Shown: positions 24,921 to 33,281, numbered from the stretch's first letter. The stretch is 64,000 nt of DNA from Cellulomonas sp. KRMCY2 (GCF_000526515.1 NZ_JAGF01000001.1:1984001-2048000), one strand, 5' to 3'. Made by a program: numbers and translations. The notes: generated by a model not told the origin, from the sequence alone.

Positions 24921-25109
24921 ATGGCCCAGATCACCGTTCACGACGACGTCCAGGACCCCATCGAGCACGACGCGCTGACCCGGGAGCACCTGCGGTCGGC
25001 CGTCCCCGTGCTGATCGCGGTGGTCCTGCTCTTCGGCGTGGTGATGGTCTGCGCCCTGGCGCTGCGCGACATGGTCGACTTCGGCGTCTGGTTCGTCAGC
25101 TCGACCTGA
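24921..25109 (+). CDS. Small single-helix membrane protein, unknown function
   Basis: 62 residues: an acidic N-terminus (ITVHDDVQDPIEHDALTREH), one hydrophobic helix (VPVLIAVVLLFGVVMVCALA) and a short C-terminus. Not recognised. The reading frame starts at ATG 24921 with only a weak ribosome site (ggcagg). It is bounded by hairpins at 24772 and 25139, which makes it a self-contained unit, and its composition matches a real membrane peptide better than random GC-rich sequence. Treat as probable but unproven. Confidence 0.5.
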   Translation: MAQITVHDDVQDPIEHDALTREHLRSAVPVLIAVVLLFGVVMVCALALRDMVDFGVWFVSST

Positions 25110-25138
25110 CCGGCCGCTCCTGACCGGCCGACTCCTGG

Positions 25139-25163
25139 CCGGCCCCGCGGAGGGCGGGGCCGG
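25139..25163. terminator. Bidirectional hairpin between small ORF and menB
   Basis: Ten-base stem ccggccccgc/gcggggccgg with loop ggagg, ending one base before the menB stop codon on the minus strand; convergent arrangement. Confidence 0.7.
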
Positions 25164-26198
25164 TCAGAAGTGGTACGGGAACGGCGACCAGTCGGGTTCG
25201 CGGCGCTCCAGGAAGGCGTCGCGACCTTCGACCGCCTCATCGGTCATGTACGCGAGGCGGGTCGCCTCGCCGGCGAAGACCTGCTGACCGGCGAGGCCGT
25301 CGTCAGCCAGGTTGAACGCGAACTTCAGCATCCGGATCGCCTGCGGTGACTTGCCCGCGACGGTCCGCGCGTACTCCAGGGCCAGCGGCTCGAGGTCGTC
25401 GTGGTCGGCCACCTCGTTCACGGCACCCCATCGCTCGGCGTCGTCCGCCGAGTACTCCCGGGCCAGGAAGAAGATCTCCCGGGCGCGCTTCTGGCCCACC
25501 TGGCGCGCCAGGTACGCCGAGCCGTAGCCACCGTCGAAGGACCCGACGTCGGCATCGGTCTGCTTGAAGCGTCCGTGCTGGCGGCACGCGATCGACAGGT
25601 CGGCGACCACGTGCAACGAGTGACCGCCGCCGGCCGCCCAGCCGTCGACGACCGCGACCACGACCTTGGGCATCGTCCGGATCAGGCGCTGCACCTCGAG
25701 GATGTGCAGCCGGCCGGCCCGCGCCGGGTCGATCGCCTCGGCGGTCTGCCCCTGCGTCGTGTCGGTGTACCGGTACCCGTCACGTCCACGGATCCGCTGG
25801 TCGCCGCCCGAGCAGAACGCCCAGCCGTCGTCCTTGGGGCTCGGCCCGTTCCCGGCCAGCAGCACGACGGCGACGTCGGGGCTCATCCGTGCATGGTCGA
25901 GCGCGCGGTAGAGCTCGTCGACCGTGTGCGGGCGGAAGGCGTTGCGCACCTCCGGCCGGTCGAAGGCGATCCGGACGACGGGCAGGTCGCGGACCGTGCC
26001 GTGCGTGCCGTGCGCGTCGGGTGCGTCGGGTGCGTCGGGTGCGTCGGGCGCGTCGGGCGTGCCGGGCGAGAGGTCGCGGACGACGCCGCGGTGATACGTC
26101 AGGTCGGTCAGGTCCTCGAAGCCGACGACGGTCCGCCACCGCTGCGGGTCGAAGGTCGCGGAGACCTTGGCGGGCAGGTCTGCGGGGTCGCTGGTCAC
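25164..26198 (-). CDS. menB: 1,4-dihydroxy-2-naphthoyl-CoA synthase MenB
   Basis: Crotonase-fold enzyme that closes the second ring of the naphthoquinone. Signatures: FDRPEVRNAFRPHTVDELYR, GPSPKDDGWAFCSGGDQRIR, GWAAGGGHSLHVV (oxyanion hole), DVGSFDGGYGSAYLARQVGQ and the C-terminal EAVEGRDAFLERREPDWSPF. These match mycobacterial MenB nearly residue for residue. 344 residues against about 314, the difference being an insert of Pro-Asp-Ala repeats (about 45–65) between the first beta strand and the fold. GTG start at 26198 with TACAGT six bases upstream; divergent from menC. Confidence 0.96.
   Translation of the reverse strand: MTSDPADLPAKVSATFDPQRWRTVVGFEDLTDLTYHRGVVRDLSPGTPDAPDAPDAPDAPDAHGTHGTVRDLPVVRIAFDRPEVRNAFRPHTVDELYRALDHARMSPDVAVVLLAGNGPSPKDDGWAFCSGGDQRIRGRDGYRYTDTTQGQTAEAIDPARAGRLHILEVQRLIRTMPKVVVAVVDGWAAGGGHSLHVVADLSIACRQHGRFKQTDADVGSFDGGYGSAYLARQVGQKRAREIFFLAREYSADDAERWGAVNEVADHDDLEPLALEYARTVAGKSPQAIRMLKFAFNLADDGLAGQQVFAGEATRLAYMTDEAVEGRDAFLERREPDWSPFPYHF
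26011..26066 (-). repeat. 9-bp in-frame repeats inside menB
   Basis: Units of tgcgtcggg (plus-strand reading), partly degenerate at the ends, encode five Pro-Asp-Ala tripeptides in MenB. The stretch lies in a region absent from other MenB proteins and is prone to slippage in steps of three residues. Confidence 0.85.
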
Positions 26199-26204
26199 GG
26201 CTCG

Positions 26205-26274
26205 ACTGTAGCCAGCCGGTGGCCGGCCGGCAGCGCACCGGGCACCGGCACCGGCGCTCGGCGGGCACTACGGT
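26205..26274. promoter_or_regulatory. Divergent leaderless promoters of menB (−) and menC (+)
   Basis: TACAGT (26210–26205, minus strand) precedes the menB GTG by six bases. TACGGT (26269–26274, plus strand) precedes the menC GTG by six bases. No ribosome site is present before either start, supporting leaderless initiation at both. Confidence 0.6.
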
Positions 26275-26280
26275 GGCCCG

Positions 26281-27225
26281 GTGACCACGCACGTCTACCG
26301 GGTCGGTCTGCGGACCCGCTTCCGCGGCCTGACGGCGCGGGACGGCGTCCTGCTGCGCGGTGACGCCGGGTGGGCCGAGTTCTCGCCGTTCTGGGACTAC
26401 GACGACGCCGAGTCCCTCGCCTGGTGGCGTGCTGCGCGCGAGGCAGCCGACGTCGGCTGGCCCGCCGCGCTGCGCGAGACGATCCCGGTCAACGTCACGG
26501 TCCCCGCTGTCGACGGACCGGCCGCCCGCCGCATCGTCGAGGCCTCCGGCGGCTGTCGGACGGCCAAGGTCAAGGTCGCCGAACCCGGTCAGACCGAGTC
26601 GGACGAGATCGAGCGGCTCGAAGCCGTCCGGGACGCCCTCGGCCCGGGTGGCCGGATCCGGATCGATGCGAACGGGGGATGGGACACCGCGACCGCCATC
26701 GCCCGGCTGCGTGTTCTGGACCGCGCCGCCGGTGGCCTCGAGTACGTCGAGCAGCCGTGCGCGAGCGTCGCGGAGCTCGCCACCGTGCGCCGTGCGGTCG
26801 ACGTCCCGGTCGCTGCGGACGAGTCGATCCGGCGCGCGCAGGACCCGCTCGCTGTCGTGCGCGCCCAGGCGGCCGACATCGTGGTGCTCAAGGTCGCGCC
26901 GCTCGGCGGGGTGCGCGCCTGCCTCGACCTGGCCGAGCAGGTCGGTCTGCCGGTCGTGGTGTCCTCGGCCCTGGAGACCTCGGTCGGGCTCGCGGCCGGG
27001 ATCGCGCTCGCCGCCGCGCTGCCCGAGCTGCCCTTCGCGTGCGGCCTGGCGACCGCCCAGCTGCTCTCGGACGACGTCGTCGCCGAACCCCTGCTGCCGG
27101 TCGGCGGTGCGATCCCGGTTCGTCGGCCCGAGCCCGACCCGGCCCTGCTCGCGGCGCACCGCGGCGATGCGGACCTGACCGGACGCTGGCTCGCGCGGAC
27201 TGCTGCCGTGCGAGGACTGCTGTGA
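26281..27225 (+). CDS. menC: o-Succinylbenzoate synthase MenC
   Basis: Enolase-superfamily dehydratase. Catalytic Lys pair in TAKVKVAE (about residues 97–104); metal ligands in RIDANGGW, EYVEQPC and AADESI; second Lys in IVVLKVAPLGG. 314 residues, normal for the actinobacterial short form. Starts at GTG 26281 with a leaderless promoter and overlaps menD by four bases (GTGA at 27222), so MenC and MenD, consecutive except for MenH, are made together. No menH is visible in the window. Confidence 0.95.
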   Translation: MTTHVYRVGLRTRFRGLTARDGVLLRGDAGWAEFSPFWDYDDAESLAWWRAAREAADVGWPAALRETIPVNVTVPAVDGPAARRIVEASGGCRTAKVKVAEPGQTESDEIERLEAVRDALGPGGRIRIDANGGWDTATAIARLRVLDRAAGGLEYVEQPCASVAELATVRRAVDVPVAADESIRRAQDPLAVVRAQAADIVVLKVAPLGGVRACLDLAEQVGLPVVVSSALETSVGLAAGIALAAALPELPFACGLATAQLLSDDVVAEPLLPVGGAIPVRRPEPDPALLAAHRGDADLTGRWLARTAAVRGLL

Positions 27226-29108
27226 GCCCCGCGAGCCCGGCGAGCGCAGCCGCCCGGGTGCTGCTGCAGGCGCTCGAGGACCTCGGGGTGCGCGAGGTCG
27301 TGCTGGCGCCCGGCTCGCGGAGCTCCCCGCTGGCGCACGCCCTCGCCGACGCCGCGCGGGTCGGCCCCGGGCGGGACCCGAACGCACCGGGTGTCGACCT
27401 GCACGTGCGCATCGACGAGCGGGTCGCCGGCTTCCTCGCGCTCGGCCTGGCCCGGGGCGCCCTGGCCGCCGGGTCGGCCCGGCCGGTCGCGGTCGTCACG
27501 ACCTCCGGCACAGCCGTCGCCAACCTGCACCCCGCCGTGCTCGAGGCGCACCACAGCGGACTGCCGCTGCTGCTGCTGACCGCCGACCGTCCGCACGAGC
27601 TGCGCGGCACCGGGGCCAACCAGGCGACCGAGCAGGTCGGGCTGCTCGAGCCGGTGCGGCTGACCCTCGACGTCCCGGCGCCGACCGGTCGTGCCGGCGA
27701 GGACCGGGACCTGCGCAACCTCCTGGCGCGTGCCGTCGCCGCCGCCCGGGGCTCGCGGACCGGTGACCCGGGGCCGGTGCACGTGAACATCGCCTACCGT
27801 GAACCGCTCGTGCCCGACGACGTCCCGTGGCCGACCCGCTCGCGCGACGGTCTGACCGAGGTCGTCCGGCGTGGCGGTGCCGGGCCGGCGACGCCCCCCG
27901 GTGCCGCGTACGCCGGACCTGCTGCGCCGACCGCTCCTGCCGCGCCGACCGCTCCTGCCGCGCCGACCGCTCCGGCCGCGCAGGCCGTTCTGACCGCGCA
28001 GGCCGTTCTGACCGCGCAGTGGCTCGCGCCGCCCGACGGCGTGCGCACGGTCGTCGTGGCCGGTGACGGTGCCGGGCCCGATGCGGAGCGCATCGCGGTG
28101 GCCAACGAGTGGCCCCTGCTGGCCGAGCCGACGTCGGGCGCCCGGTGGGGACCGAACGTGATCGGGGCCTACCGGCTGCTGCTCGACGAGCCGACCCTCG
28201 GTGGGGCGGTGCAGCGCGTCGTCGTGCTCGGACGGCCCACCCTGAGCCGCCCGGTCCACGCCCTCCTCGCGCGACCGGACGTCGAGTCGCTCGTCATCGC
28301 GCCGCTGGGTGCGCGGTGGCCGGACGCCGCGCGCAACGCGACCCAGGTGCTCGCCGAGGTACCGCCCCTGCTGCTGACCGGCAACCTCGGCGCCGGGTCA
28401 CCGTGGCTGGCCCGCTGGCAGCGGGCCGGGTCCGCAGCTGCCCGCGCCGTGGCGGCGGTGCTCGCCGAGGGTGCGGGCGGGGACGGGCCGGCGGCCGGTG
28501 GGCGCCTCACCGGTCCGGAGATCGCGACCCAGGTGGCGGCCGCGACCGGTCCGGACGACGTCCTGGTGGTCGGGTCGAGCAACCCGGTCCGTGACCTCGA
28601 CCTGGTCGCGGCCTGGGACCGGGCGCCGACGGTGCTCGCCAACCGGGGCCTTGCCGGGATCGACGGAACCCTCGCGACGGCAGCGGGTGTCGCCCTGGCC
28701 ATGGGCCGACCGGTCCGGGTCTACCTCGGCGACCTGACCTTCCTGCACGACATCGGCGGCCTGCTCGTCGGCCCGCTCGAGCGGCGGCCCGACCTGAGCG
28801 TCGTCGTCGCGAACGACGACGGCGGGTCGATCTTCGCGACCTTGGAGCACGGTGCCCCGGCGTACGCAGACGGGTTCGAGCGCGTGTTCGGCACGCCGCA
28901 CGGTGCCGACCTCGCCCGGCTCTGCCTCGGCTACGGCGTCGCACACACCCTCGTCACCGACGCGGCCGGCCTGCGCGCAGCGCTCGCGGCTCCGATCGAC
29001 GGGGTCGGCGTGATCGAGGTGCGCACCGATCGTTCGGGGCGCCGCGAGCTCTCCGCGCGGTTGTCGCACGCTGCGCGGCTCGCCGCCCGCGAGGCCCTGG
29101 GCGGCTGA
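27222..29108 (+). CDS. menD: SEPHCHC synthase MenD
   Basis: Thiamine-diphosphate enzyme that adds 2-oxoglutarate-derived succinyl semialdehyde to isochorismate. Signatures: EVVLAPGSRSSPLAHALAD at the start, the conserved HVRIDERVAGFLALGLARG, TTSGTAVANLHPAVLEAHHS, LRGTGANQATEQVGL, and the C-terminal ThDP region ANRGLAGIDGTL, GDLTFLHDIGGLL, NDDGGSIF. 628 residues against about 555 in mycobacteria. Most of the excess is an Ala/Pro/Thr repeat insert (about 228–268) between the N-terminal and central domains. Coupled to menC by GTGA. Confidence 0.96.
   Translation: MSPASPASAAARVLLQALEDLGVREVVLAPGSRSSPLAHALADAARVGPGRDPNAPGVDLHVRIDERVAGFLALGLARGALAAGSARPVAVVTTSGTAVANLHPAVLEAHHSGLPLLLLTADRPHELRGTGANQATEQVGLLEPVRLTLDVPAPTGRAGEDRDLRNLLARAVAAARGSRTGDPGPVHVNIAYREPLVPDDVPWPTRSRDGLTEVVRRGGAGPATPPGAAYAGPAAPTAPAAPTAPAAPTAPAAQAVLTAQAVLTAQWLAPPDGVRTVVVAGDGAGPDAERIAVANEWPLLAEPTSGARWGPNVIGAYRLLLDEPTLGGAVQRVVVLGRPTLSRPVHALLARPDVESLVIAPLGARWPDAARNATQVLAEVPPLLLTGNLGAGSPWLARWQRAGSAAARAVAAVLAEGAGGDGPAAGGRLTGPEIATQVAAATGPDDVLVVGSSNPVRDLDLVAAWDRAPTVLANRGLAGIDGTLATAAGVALAMGRPVRVYLGDLTFLHDIGGLLVGPLERRPDLSVVVANDDGGSIFATLEHGAPAYADGFERVFGTPHGADLARLCLGYGVAHTLVTDAAGLRAALAAPIDGVGVIEVRTDRSGRRELSARLSHAARLAAREALGG
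27924..28019 (+). repeat. 18-bp minisatellites inside menD
   Basis: Three copies of gcgccgaccgctcctgcc (27924, 27942, 27960) are followed by two copies of gcgcaggccgttctgacc (27978, 27996) and a partial third. They encode APTAPA and AQAVLT hexapeptides in an interdomain linker, keeping frame. Confidence 0.9.
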
Positions 29109-29167
29109 GCGCAGCTCTCGGCCGGCCGCGGGTCCCGTCCCCGCCGGCGCTGGTGCCCGGGCACAGT

Positions 29168-29186
29168 TCTCAGCGAACTCCCAGGC
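29168..29186 (+). promoter_or_regulatory. Tandem 8-3-8 response-regulator-like box before htrA
   Basis: TCTCAGCG and TCCCAGGC are separated by three bases (11-base period), 58 bases before the htrA start. The layout of two 8-bp direct repeats with a 3-bp gap is that of an MprA box, the OmpR-family site controlling the HtrA-like pepD in mycobacteria. No such regulator is encoded in the window. The rest of the 135-base gap shows only a good ribosome site (aaagggagg). Confidence 0.45.
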
Positions 29187-29243
29187 CCGGTCCAGCAACC
29201 GCCCAGGCGGGCGGACTGTGATGGGGGCCAAAGGGAGGTCACC

Positions 29244-30752
29244 ATGAGCACCGAGCACCGCGACCCGTTCGCAGCGCAGCCGGTTCCGCCGGCACCACTC
29301 GTCCCGACCGCTGGGGTCCCGACTGCTGGGGTCCCGAACGCTGGGCCCCCGACCACGGGCACGCCCGTGCCGGGAGTGCCCCCGACGGGGTCCCCGGCCA
29401 CCGGCGCCCCGGCCACCGGCGCCCCGGTCACCGGGGCGTTCGGCGCGCCACCCGTCGGTCCGCCGATCGCCCCCGCGTACCGTGAGGCCGACCTGCCGCG
29501 CCCGACGCCGCGCACCCGGTGGCTGCCGCTCGCCGGCACGGCTACCGCGGCCGCCCTGGTGGCGAGCCTCGCGACCGCGGGCCTGACCGGCGCGTTCACC
29601 GCCGACCAGCCGACGACGGCGACCCCGTCCACGGCCACGATCGAGCAGCAGGAGTCGACGACCGTGCCGGTCTCCGGCTCGACCGCCGAGCAGCCCGACT
29701 GGCAGGCGGTCGCGGCCGCCGTGCGCCCGTCGGTGGTGGCGATCGACGTCCAGACCGCGACGGCGTCGGGCAAGGGGTCCGGCGTGATCCTCGACCGCAA
29801 GGGCAACATCCTGACCAACGACCACGTGGTCGGTGACGCGGTCGACGGCGGCCTTCAGGTGACCCTTGCCGACGGGCGGGTGTTCGAGGCGACCCTCGTC
29901 GGCACCGACCCGACGACCGACCTGGCCGTCATCCGGCTGACCGACCCGCCGGAGGACCTCACCCCGGCGGTGCTCGGTGACTCGGACGCGGTCGCCGTCG
30001 GCGCCCCGGTGATGGCCGTCGGCAACCCGCTGGGCCTCGACAGCACCGCGACGACCGGGATCGTCTCCGCACTCGACCGCCCCGTGTCGACGTCGGACGG
30101 CTCGGACGAGACGGTCGTGACCAACGCGATCCAGATCGACGCCGCGATCAACCCCGGCAACAGCGGTGGACCCCTGTTCAACGTGTCCGGCGAGGTCGTC
30201 GGGATCACCTCGTCGATCGCGTCGTTGTCGGCGTCGAGCGGTTCGATCGGGCTCGGCTTCGCCATCCCGGTGAACCTCGCCGACCGGGTCGCGGCCGAGC
30301 TGATCGCCGACGGCTCCGCCGACCACGCCTTCCTCGGTGTCGCGATGAGCGACGGAACGGCCGCCGTCGACGGCACGACGCGCCGCGGGGCGGCCGTCGA
30401 GCAGGTCACCGACGGCTCCCCGGCATCGGACGCCGGGATCGAGGTCGGCGACGTGATCGTCGCGATCGGCGACGACCCGGTCAGCGGCGCCGAGGCGTTG
30501 ACGGCCTTCGTGCGGGAGCGCGCGGCGGGCTCGACCGAGACGCTGACCATCGTGCGCGACGGATCGGCGCTCCAGGTCGACGTGACGTTCGCGGTGCGCG
30601 CCGAGACGACGACGGCGAGCGACTCGCAGGGCTCCGACGGGACCCAGGGCTCCGACGGGTCGAAGGACTCGCAGACCCCCGGCAAGGACGTCGTGCCCGG
30701 CAGTGCCGACTCCGCCGTCCCCGACCCGTTCGGCTGGTTCGACCAGGGCTGA
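29244..30752 (+). CDS. HtrA/PepD-type membrane-anchored serine protease with PDZ domain
   Basis: Envelope quality-control protease. Order: cytoplasmic Pro/Gly/Thr-rich N-terminus with repeats (1–90), one membrane helix (WLPLAGTATAAALVASLATA), a Thr/Ser linker, the trypsin-like domain with His in ILTNDHVVGD, Asp in TTDLAVIRL and Ser in NPGNSGGPLF, then one PDZ domain (FLGVAMSDG … DGSPASDAGIEVGDVIVAIG) and a Ser/Asp-rich tail. 502 residues. The ribosome site aaagggagg precedes ATG 29244. It separates menD from menF; mycobacterial homologues respond to envelope stress. Confidence 0.94.
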   Translation: MSTEHRDPFAAQPVPPAPLVPTAGVPTAGVPNAGPPTTGTPVPGVPPTGSPATGAPATGAPVTGAFGAPPVGPPIAPAYREADLPRPTPRTRWLPLAGTATAAALVASLATAGLTGAFTADQPTTATPSTATIEQQESTTVPVSGSTAEQPDWQAVAAAVRPSVVAIDVQTATASGKGSGVILDRKGNILTNDHVVGDAVDGGLQVTLADGRVFEATLVGTDPTTDLAVIRLTDPPEDLTPAVLGDSDAVAVGAPVMAVGNPLGLDSTATTGIVSALDRPVSTSDGSDETVVTNAIQIDAAINPGNSGGPLFNVSGEVVGITSSIASLSASSGSIGLGFAIPVNLADRVAAELIADGSADHAFLGVAMSDGTAAVDGTTRRGAAVEQVTDGSPASDAGIEVGDVIVAIGDDPVSGAEALTAFVRERAAGSTETLTIVRDGSALQVDVTFAVRAETTTASDSQGSDGTQGSDGSKDSQTPGKDVVPGSADSAVPDPFGWFDQG

Positions 30753-30772
30753 TCCGACGCGTCGGGCGCAGC

Positions 30773-30808
30773 GCCGGCCGGTGAGGTCCCCAGGGCCTCC
30801 CGGCCGGC
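30773..30808. terminator. Bidirectional hairpin between htrA and menF
   Basis: Arms gccggccgg(t)gagg and cctcccggccggc pair over 13 bp with one bulged T and a nine-base loop; convergent genes on both sides. Confidence 0.75.
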
Positions 30809-30832
30809 GTCGTCCTGCCTGCGGGTGGTCGA

Positions 30833-32164
30833 TCAGGCGTCAGGCGTGAGCAGCGCGTGCCGCATCGGCTCGAGCTTCGCCTCGGACTCGGCCAGCTCGG
30901 CGGACGGCACCGACGCAGCGACGATGCCGCAGCCGGCGAACAGCCGCAGCCGGTGCGGGTCGGCCGGGTCGAGCGCGGCCGACCGGAGCGCGATGCCCCA
31001 CTCGCCGTCGCCGTCGGCGCCGAGCCAGCCCACCGGACCGGCGTAGCGCGCCCGGTCCATCGCCTCGAGATCACCGATGAGCTCGCAGGCCGCCGCGGTC
31101 GGTGTGCCGGCGACGGCCGCGGTCGGGTGCAGCGCGGCGGCGAGGTGAAGGCTCGACGGCGCCGGGTGCACGCCGTCGGTGGCCAGCACGCCGGTCACGT
31201 CGGTCGCCAGGTGCAGCACGTTGGGCAGGTGCAGGACGAAGGGCGTCTCTGGCACGTTGGTCGACGAGCAGAACGGCCCGAGCGCATCGGTCAGCGACGA
31301 GACGGCGTACTCGTGCTCCTCGAGGTCCTTCGAGGAGTGCGCCAGGATGGCTGCGCGCGCCAGGTCGGCGTCGTCGTCGCCGGTCCGCCGGATCGTCCCG
31401 GCGAGCACGCGCGAGGTCACCAGACCTTTCTCGCTGCGCACCAGGAGCTCCGGTGTCGCGCCGAGCATCCGGTCGACCATGAACGTCCAGCACGAGCCGT
31501 AGTCCGCAGCGAGCCGGTGCAGCACCCAGCGGGGGTCGAGCGGCAGCTCGGTGCGCGCCACGACGTCCCGCGCCAGGACGACCTTGTCCAGCCGACCCGC
31601 ACGGATCTCGCCGACCGCCCGGGCGACTGCCTCCTGCCAGCCCTGCCGGCTCAGCGCGCCGTCGTCGAACGTGACGGCGCCGGGCGACTGCGGGGCCGGG
31701 TGCGTGACGAGCACGTCGGGGCCGGGTGCGCCGACGGCGCCGGCGTCGAGGGTGGTCACCCATGCCGTGTCGCCGCGGCGGCCGACGACGACCTGCGGCA
31801 CGACGAGCGCTCCGCCGGCCGGCGAGCCGTCCGCGAAGGCGAACGACCCGAAGGCGACCGGCCCGGTACCGGGCACCCGGACCTCGTCGCGTACGACGGC
31901 GTGACGCACGATCGACCGCCAGGTCGCCTCCGCCTCGGCGAACCGCTGCGGCCCGGTCGTCCCGACCCGCAGGAGCTCGCCCCACGCCACCAGGCCGTCG
32001 CCGCGGCGCACCCACGCCATCGCGCCGGTGCGGGGGAGCAGGTCGAGGAGGTTGGCCGGGAGGTCGGCGACGTCGACGGCGACGGTGCGCGACACCAACG
32101 GCAGAGCGCGGGTGCCGGCCGCGTCGGCGGCTGCACCCGCAGCCGCGTGCGGGTCGGGGATCAT
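30833..32164 (-). CDS. menF: Isochorismate synthase MenF
   Basis: Chorismate-utilising enzyme that starts menaquinone head-group synthesis. Family motifs: [13 protein letters not shown] (general base Lys), STPELL-like [44 protein letters not shown], the [12 protein letters not shown] signature and the Mg-binding tail SEAKLEPM. 443 residues from ATG 32164; the frame stays open to 32341, but that extension runs through the intergenic repeat array and is not protein-like. TACGCT lies eight bases before the start. Divergent from menG. Confidence 0.94.
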   Translation of the reverse strand: MIPDPHAAAGAAADAAGTRALPLVSRTVAVDVADLPANLLDLLPRTGAMAWVRRGDGLVAWGELLRVGTTGPQRFAEAEATWRSIVRHAVVRDEVRVPGTGPVAFGSFAFADGSPAGGALVVPQVVVGRRGDTAWVTTLDAGAVGAPGPDVLVTHPAPQSPGAVTFDDGALSRQGWQEAVARAVGEIRAGRLDKVVLARDVVARTELPLDPRWVLHRLAADYGSCWTFMVDRMLGATPELLVRSEKGLVTSRVLAGTIRRTGDDDADLARAAILAHSSKDLEEHEYAVSSLTDALGPFCSSTNVPETPFVLHLPNVLHLATDVTGVLATDGVHPAPSSLHLAAALHPTAAVAGTPTAAACELIGDLEAMDRARYAGPVGWLGADGDGEWGIALRSAALDPADPHRLRLFAGCGIVAASVPSAELAESEAKLEPMRHALLTPDA

Positions 32165-32172
32165 CGCGGTAC

Positions 32173-32178
32173 AGCGTA
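32173..32178 (-). promoter_or_regulatory. Candidate −10 box of menF
   Basis: TACGCT on the minus strand, eight bases before ATG 32164, without a ribosome site in between. Slightly wider spacing than at the other men genes, so the message would have zero to two leader bases. Confidence 0.4.
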
Positions 32179-32236
32179 GGACGGTCAGCGTGCGCTCGCC
32201 GCCGCCGACCGTGCAACCTCGGCCGTCCCCTGCTCG

Positions 32237-32390
32237 GGACCCCGTCGGTGTGGAGCGTTCGGACCTCGACACGCCCGCGTGTCGAGGTCGCGACGCTCCA
32301 CACGGGGTCCGATCGCTCCACACGGGGTCCGATCGCTCCACACGGGGTCCGATCGCTCCACACGGGGTCCGATCGCTCCACTCGGGGCAG
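32237..32390. repeat. Hairpin plus 20-bp tandem array between menF and menG
   Basis: Left to right: ggacccc, a 4-base gap, gtgtggagcg (32248–32257), then a perfect 12-bp hairpin gacctcgacacg/cgtgtcgaggtc (32262–32289, loop cccg), then four identical 20-base units starting cgctccacacggggtccg (32294, 32314, 32334, 32354) and a fifth degenerate one from 32374. The left flank is an inverted copy of the unit with four extra bases, so the first unit and the left flank close a long stem round the inner hairpin. It fills the gap between divergent men genes and is not coding. Confidence 0.9.
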
Positions 32391-32415
32391 GGGCGGCCGG
32401 GCTCGCGCGGGATGC

Positions 32416-32421
32416 GAGACT
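32416..32421 (+). promoter_or_regulatory. Candidate leaderless −10 of menG
   Basis: GAGACT, six bases before ATG 32428, preceded by gatgc; same hexamer and spacing as at 15590. Confidence 0.45.
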
Positions 32422-32427
32422 GTCCAC

Positions 32428-33174
32428 ATGTCCCGCGCGAGCCTCGACAAGCAGCCGCACGACGTCGCCGCGATGTTCGACGGCATCGCGCGACGCTACG
32501 ACCTGACGAACGACGTCATCTCGCTCGGCCAGGACCGCCGATGGCGCTCCGCGACGATCCGCGCCGTCGACGCGTGGCCGGGCGACGTCGTGCTGGACCT
32601 GGCGGCCGGGACCGGCACGTCCAGCGAGCCATTCGAGGCCGACGGCGTGCGGGTCGTGCCGTGCGACTTCTCGGTCGGCATGCTCGAGGTCGGCAAGGCG
32701 CGGCGTCCCGACCTGCCCTTCACCGCCGGCGACGCGATGCGGCTGCCGTTCGCCGACGCATCGTTCGACGCGGTGACGATCTCCTTCGGTCTGCGCAACG
32801 TGGCGGACACCACGGCGGCGCTCGCGGAGATGCTGCGGGTGACCAAGCCGGGCGGCCGTCTCGTCGTCTGCGAGTTCTCGAGGCCCACGTGGGCGCCGTT
32901 CCGCACGCTGTACACCGAGTACCTGATGCGCGCGCTGCCGCCGGTGGCGCGCGCGGTCTCCAAGGAGCCGGACGCCTACGTCTACCTGGCCGAGTCGATC
33001 CGCCAGTGGCCGGACCAGGCGGGTCTCGGCCGCCTGATCCGTCGGGCCGGCTGGAGCGAGGTCGCGTACCGCAACCTCAGCGGTGGGATCGTCGCGCTGC
33101 ACCGCGCAGTCCGTCCGGACCCACCGGCAGGCGACAGCGACCCAGCACCGGGCGACAGGACATCTAGGACGTAG
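32428..33174 (+). CDS. menG: Demethylmenaquinone methyltransferase MenG (UbiE family)
   Basis: SAM-dependent methyltransferase for the last ring modification of menaquinone. Motifs: [33 protein letters not shown] (SAM binding), [40 protein letters not shown] and [14 protein letters not shown], all UbiE/MenG features. 248 residues with a polar Pro/Asp tail. Divergent from menF, 107 bases ahead of menJ and in the same direction. Confidence 0.95.
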   Translation: MSRASLDKQPHDVAAMFDGIARRYDLTNDVISLGQDRRWRSATIRAVDAWPGDVVLDLAAGTGTSSEPFEADGVRVVPCDFSVGMLEVGKARRPDLPFTAGDAMRLPFADASFDAVTISFGLRNVADTTAALAEMLRVTKPGGRLVVCEFSRPTWAPFRTLYTEYLMRALPPVARAVSKEPDAYVYLAESIRQWPDQAGLGRLIRRAGWSEVAYRNLSGGIVALHRAVRPDPPAGDSDPAPGDRTSRT

Positions 33175-33221
33175 GTCCGACGTCGGGCGGGCCGTTGATC
33201 GGCTCCGGCGTCCTGCGTCGG

Positions 33222-33257
33222 TAGACTGACCCGGTTCCGTTCGTGAAATTGTTCACA
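33222..33257 (+). promoter_or_regulatory. Promoter and Rex-operator-like site of the menJ–nuo unit
   Basis: TAGACT (33222–33227) fits a −10 box; a TTGATC at 33195 is too far (21 bases) to be a firm −35. Overlapping the expected start of transcription is CGTGAAATTGTTCACA (33242–33257), which differs from the Streptomyces Rex site TGTGAAC-N3-TTCACA at two positions (first base, and A for the C after GTGAA). Both half-sites GTGAA and TTCAC are intact with the four-base spacing. Binding here would block initiation. Confidence 0.65.
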
Positions 33258-33281
33258 AGGATTCACAAGGATGAGGCAGGC

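Noticed and set aside
32294-32390. 20-bp direct repeats as a CRISPR array
   Set aside because: Units abut one another with no spacers, and no cas gene is in the window.
32279-32506. Plus-strand frame with repeated [12 protein letters not shown] peptides as a repeat protein
   Set aside because: It is the translated tandem array running out of frame into menG; no ribosome site or conserved sequence.
33243-33281. N-terminal extension of MenJ starting at GTG 33243
   Set aside because: That GTG is part of the Rex-like half-site; the start at 33282 has a proper GAGG ribosome site and directly precedes the FAD-binding strand.
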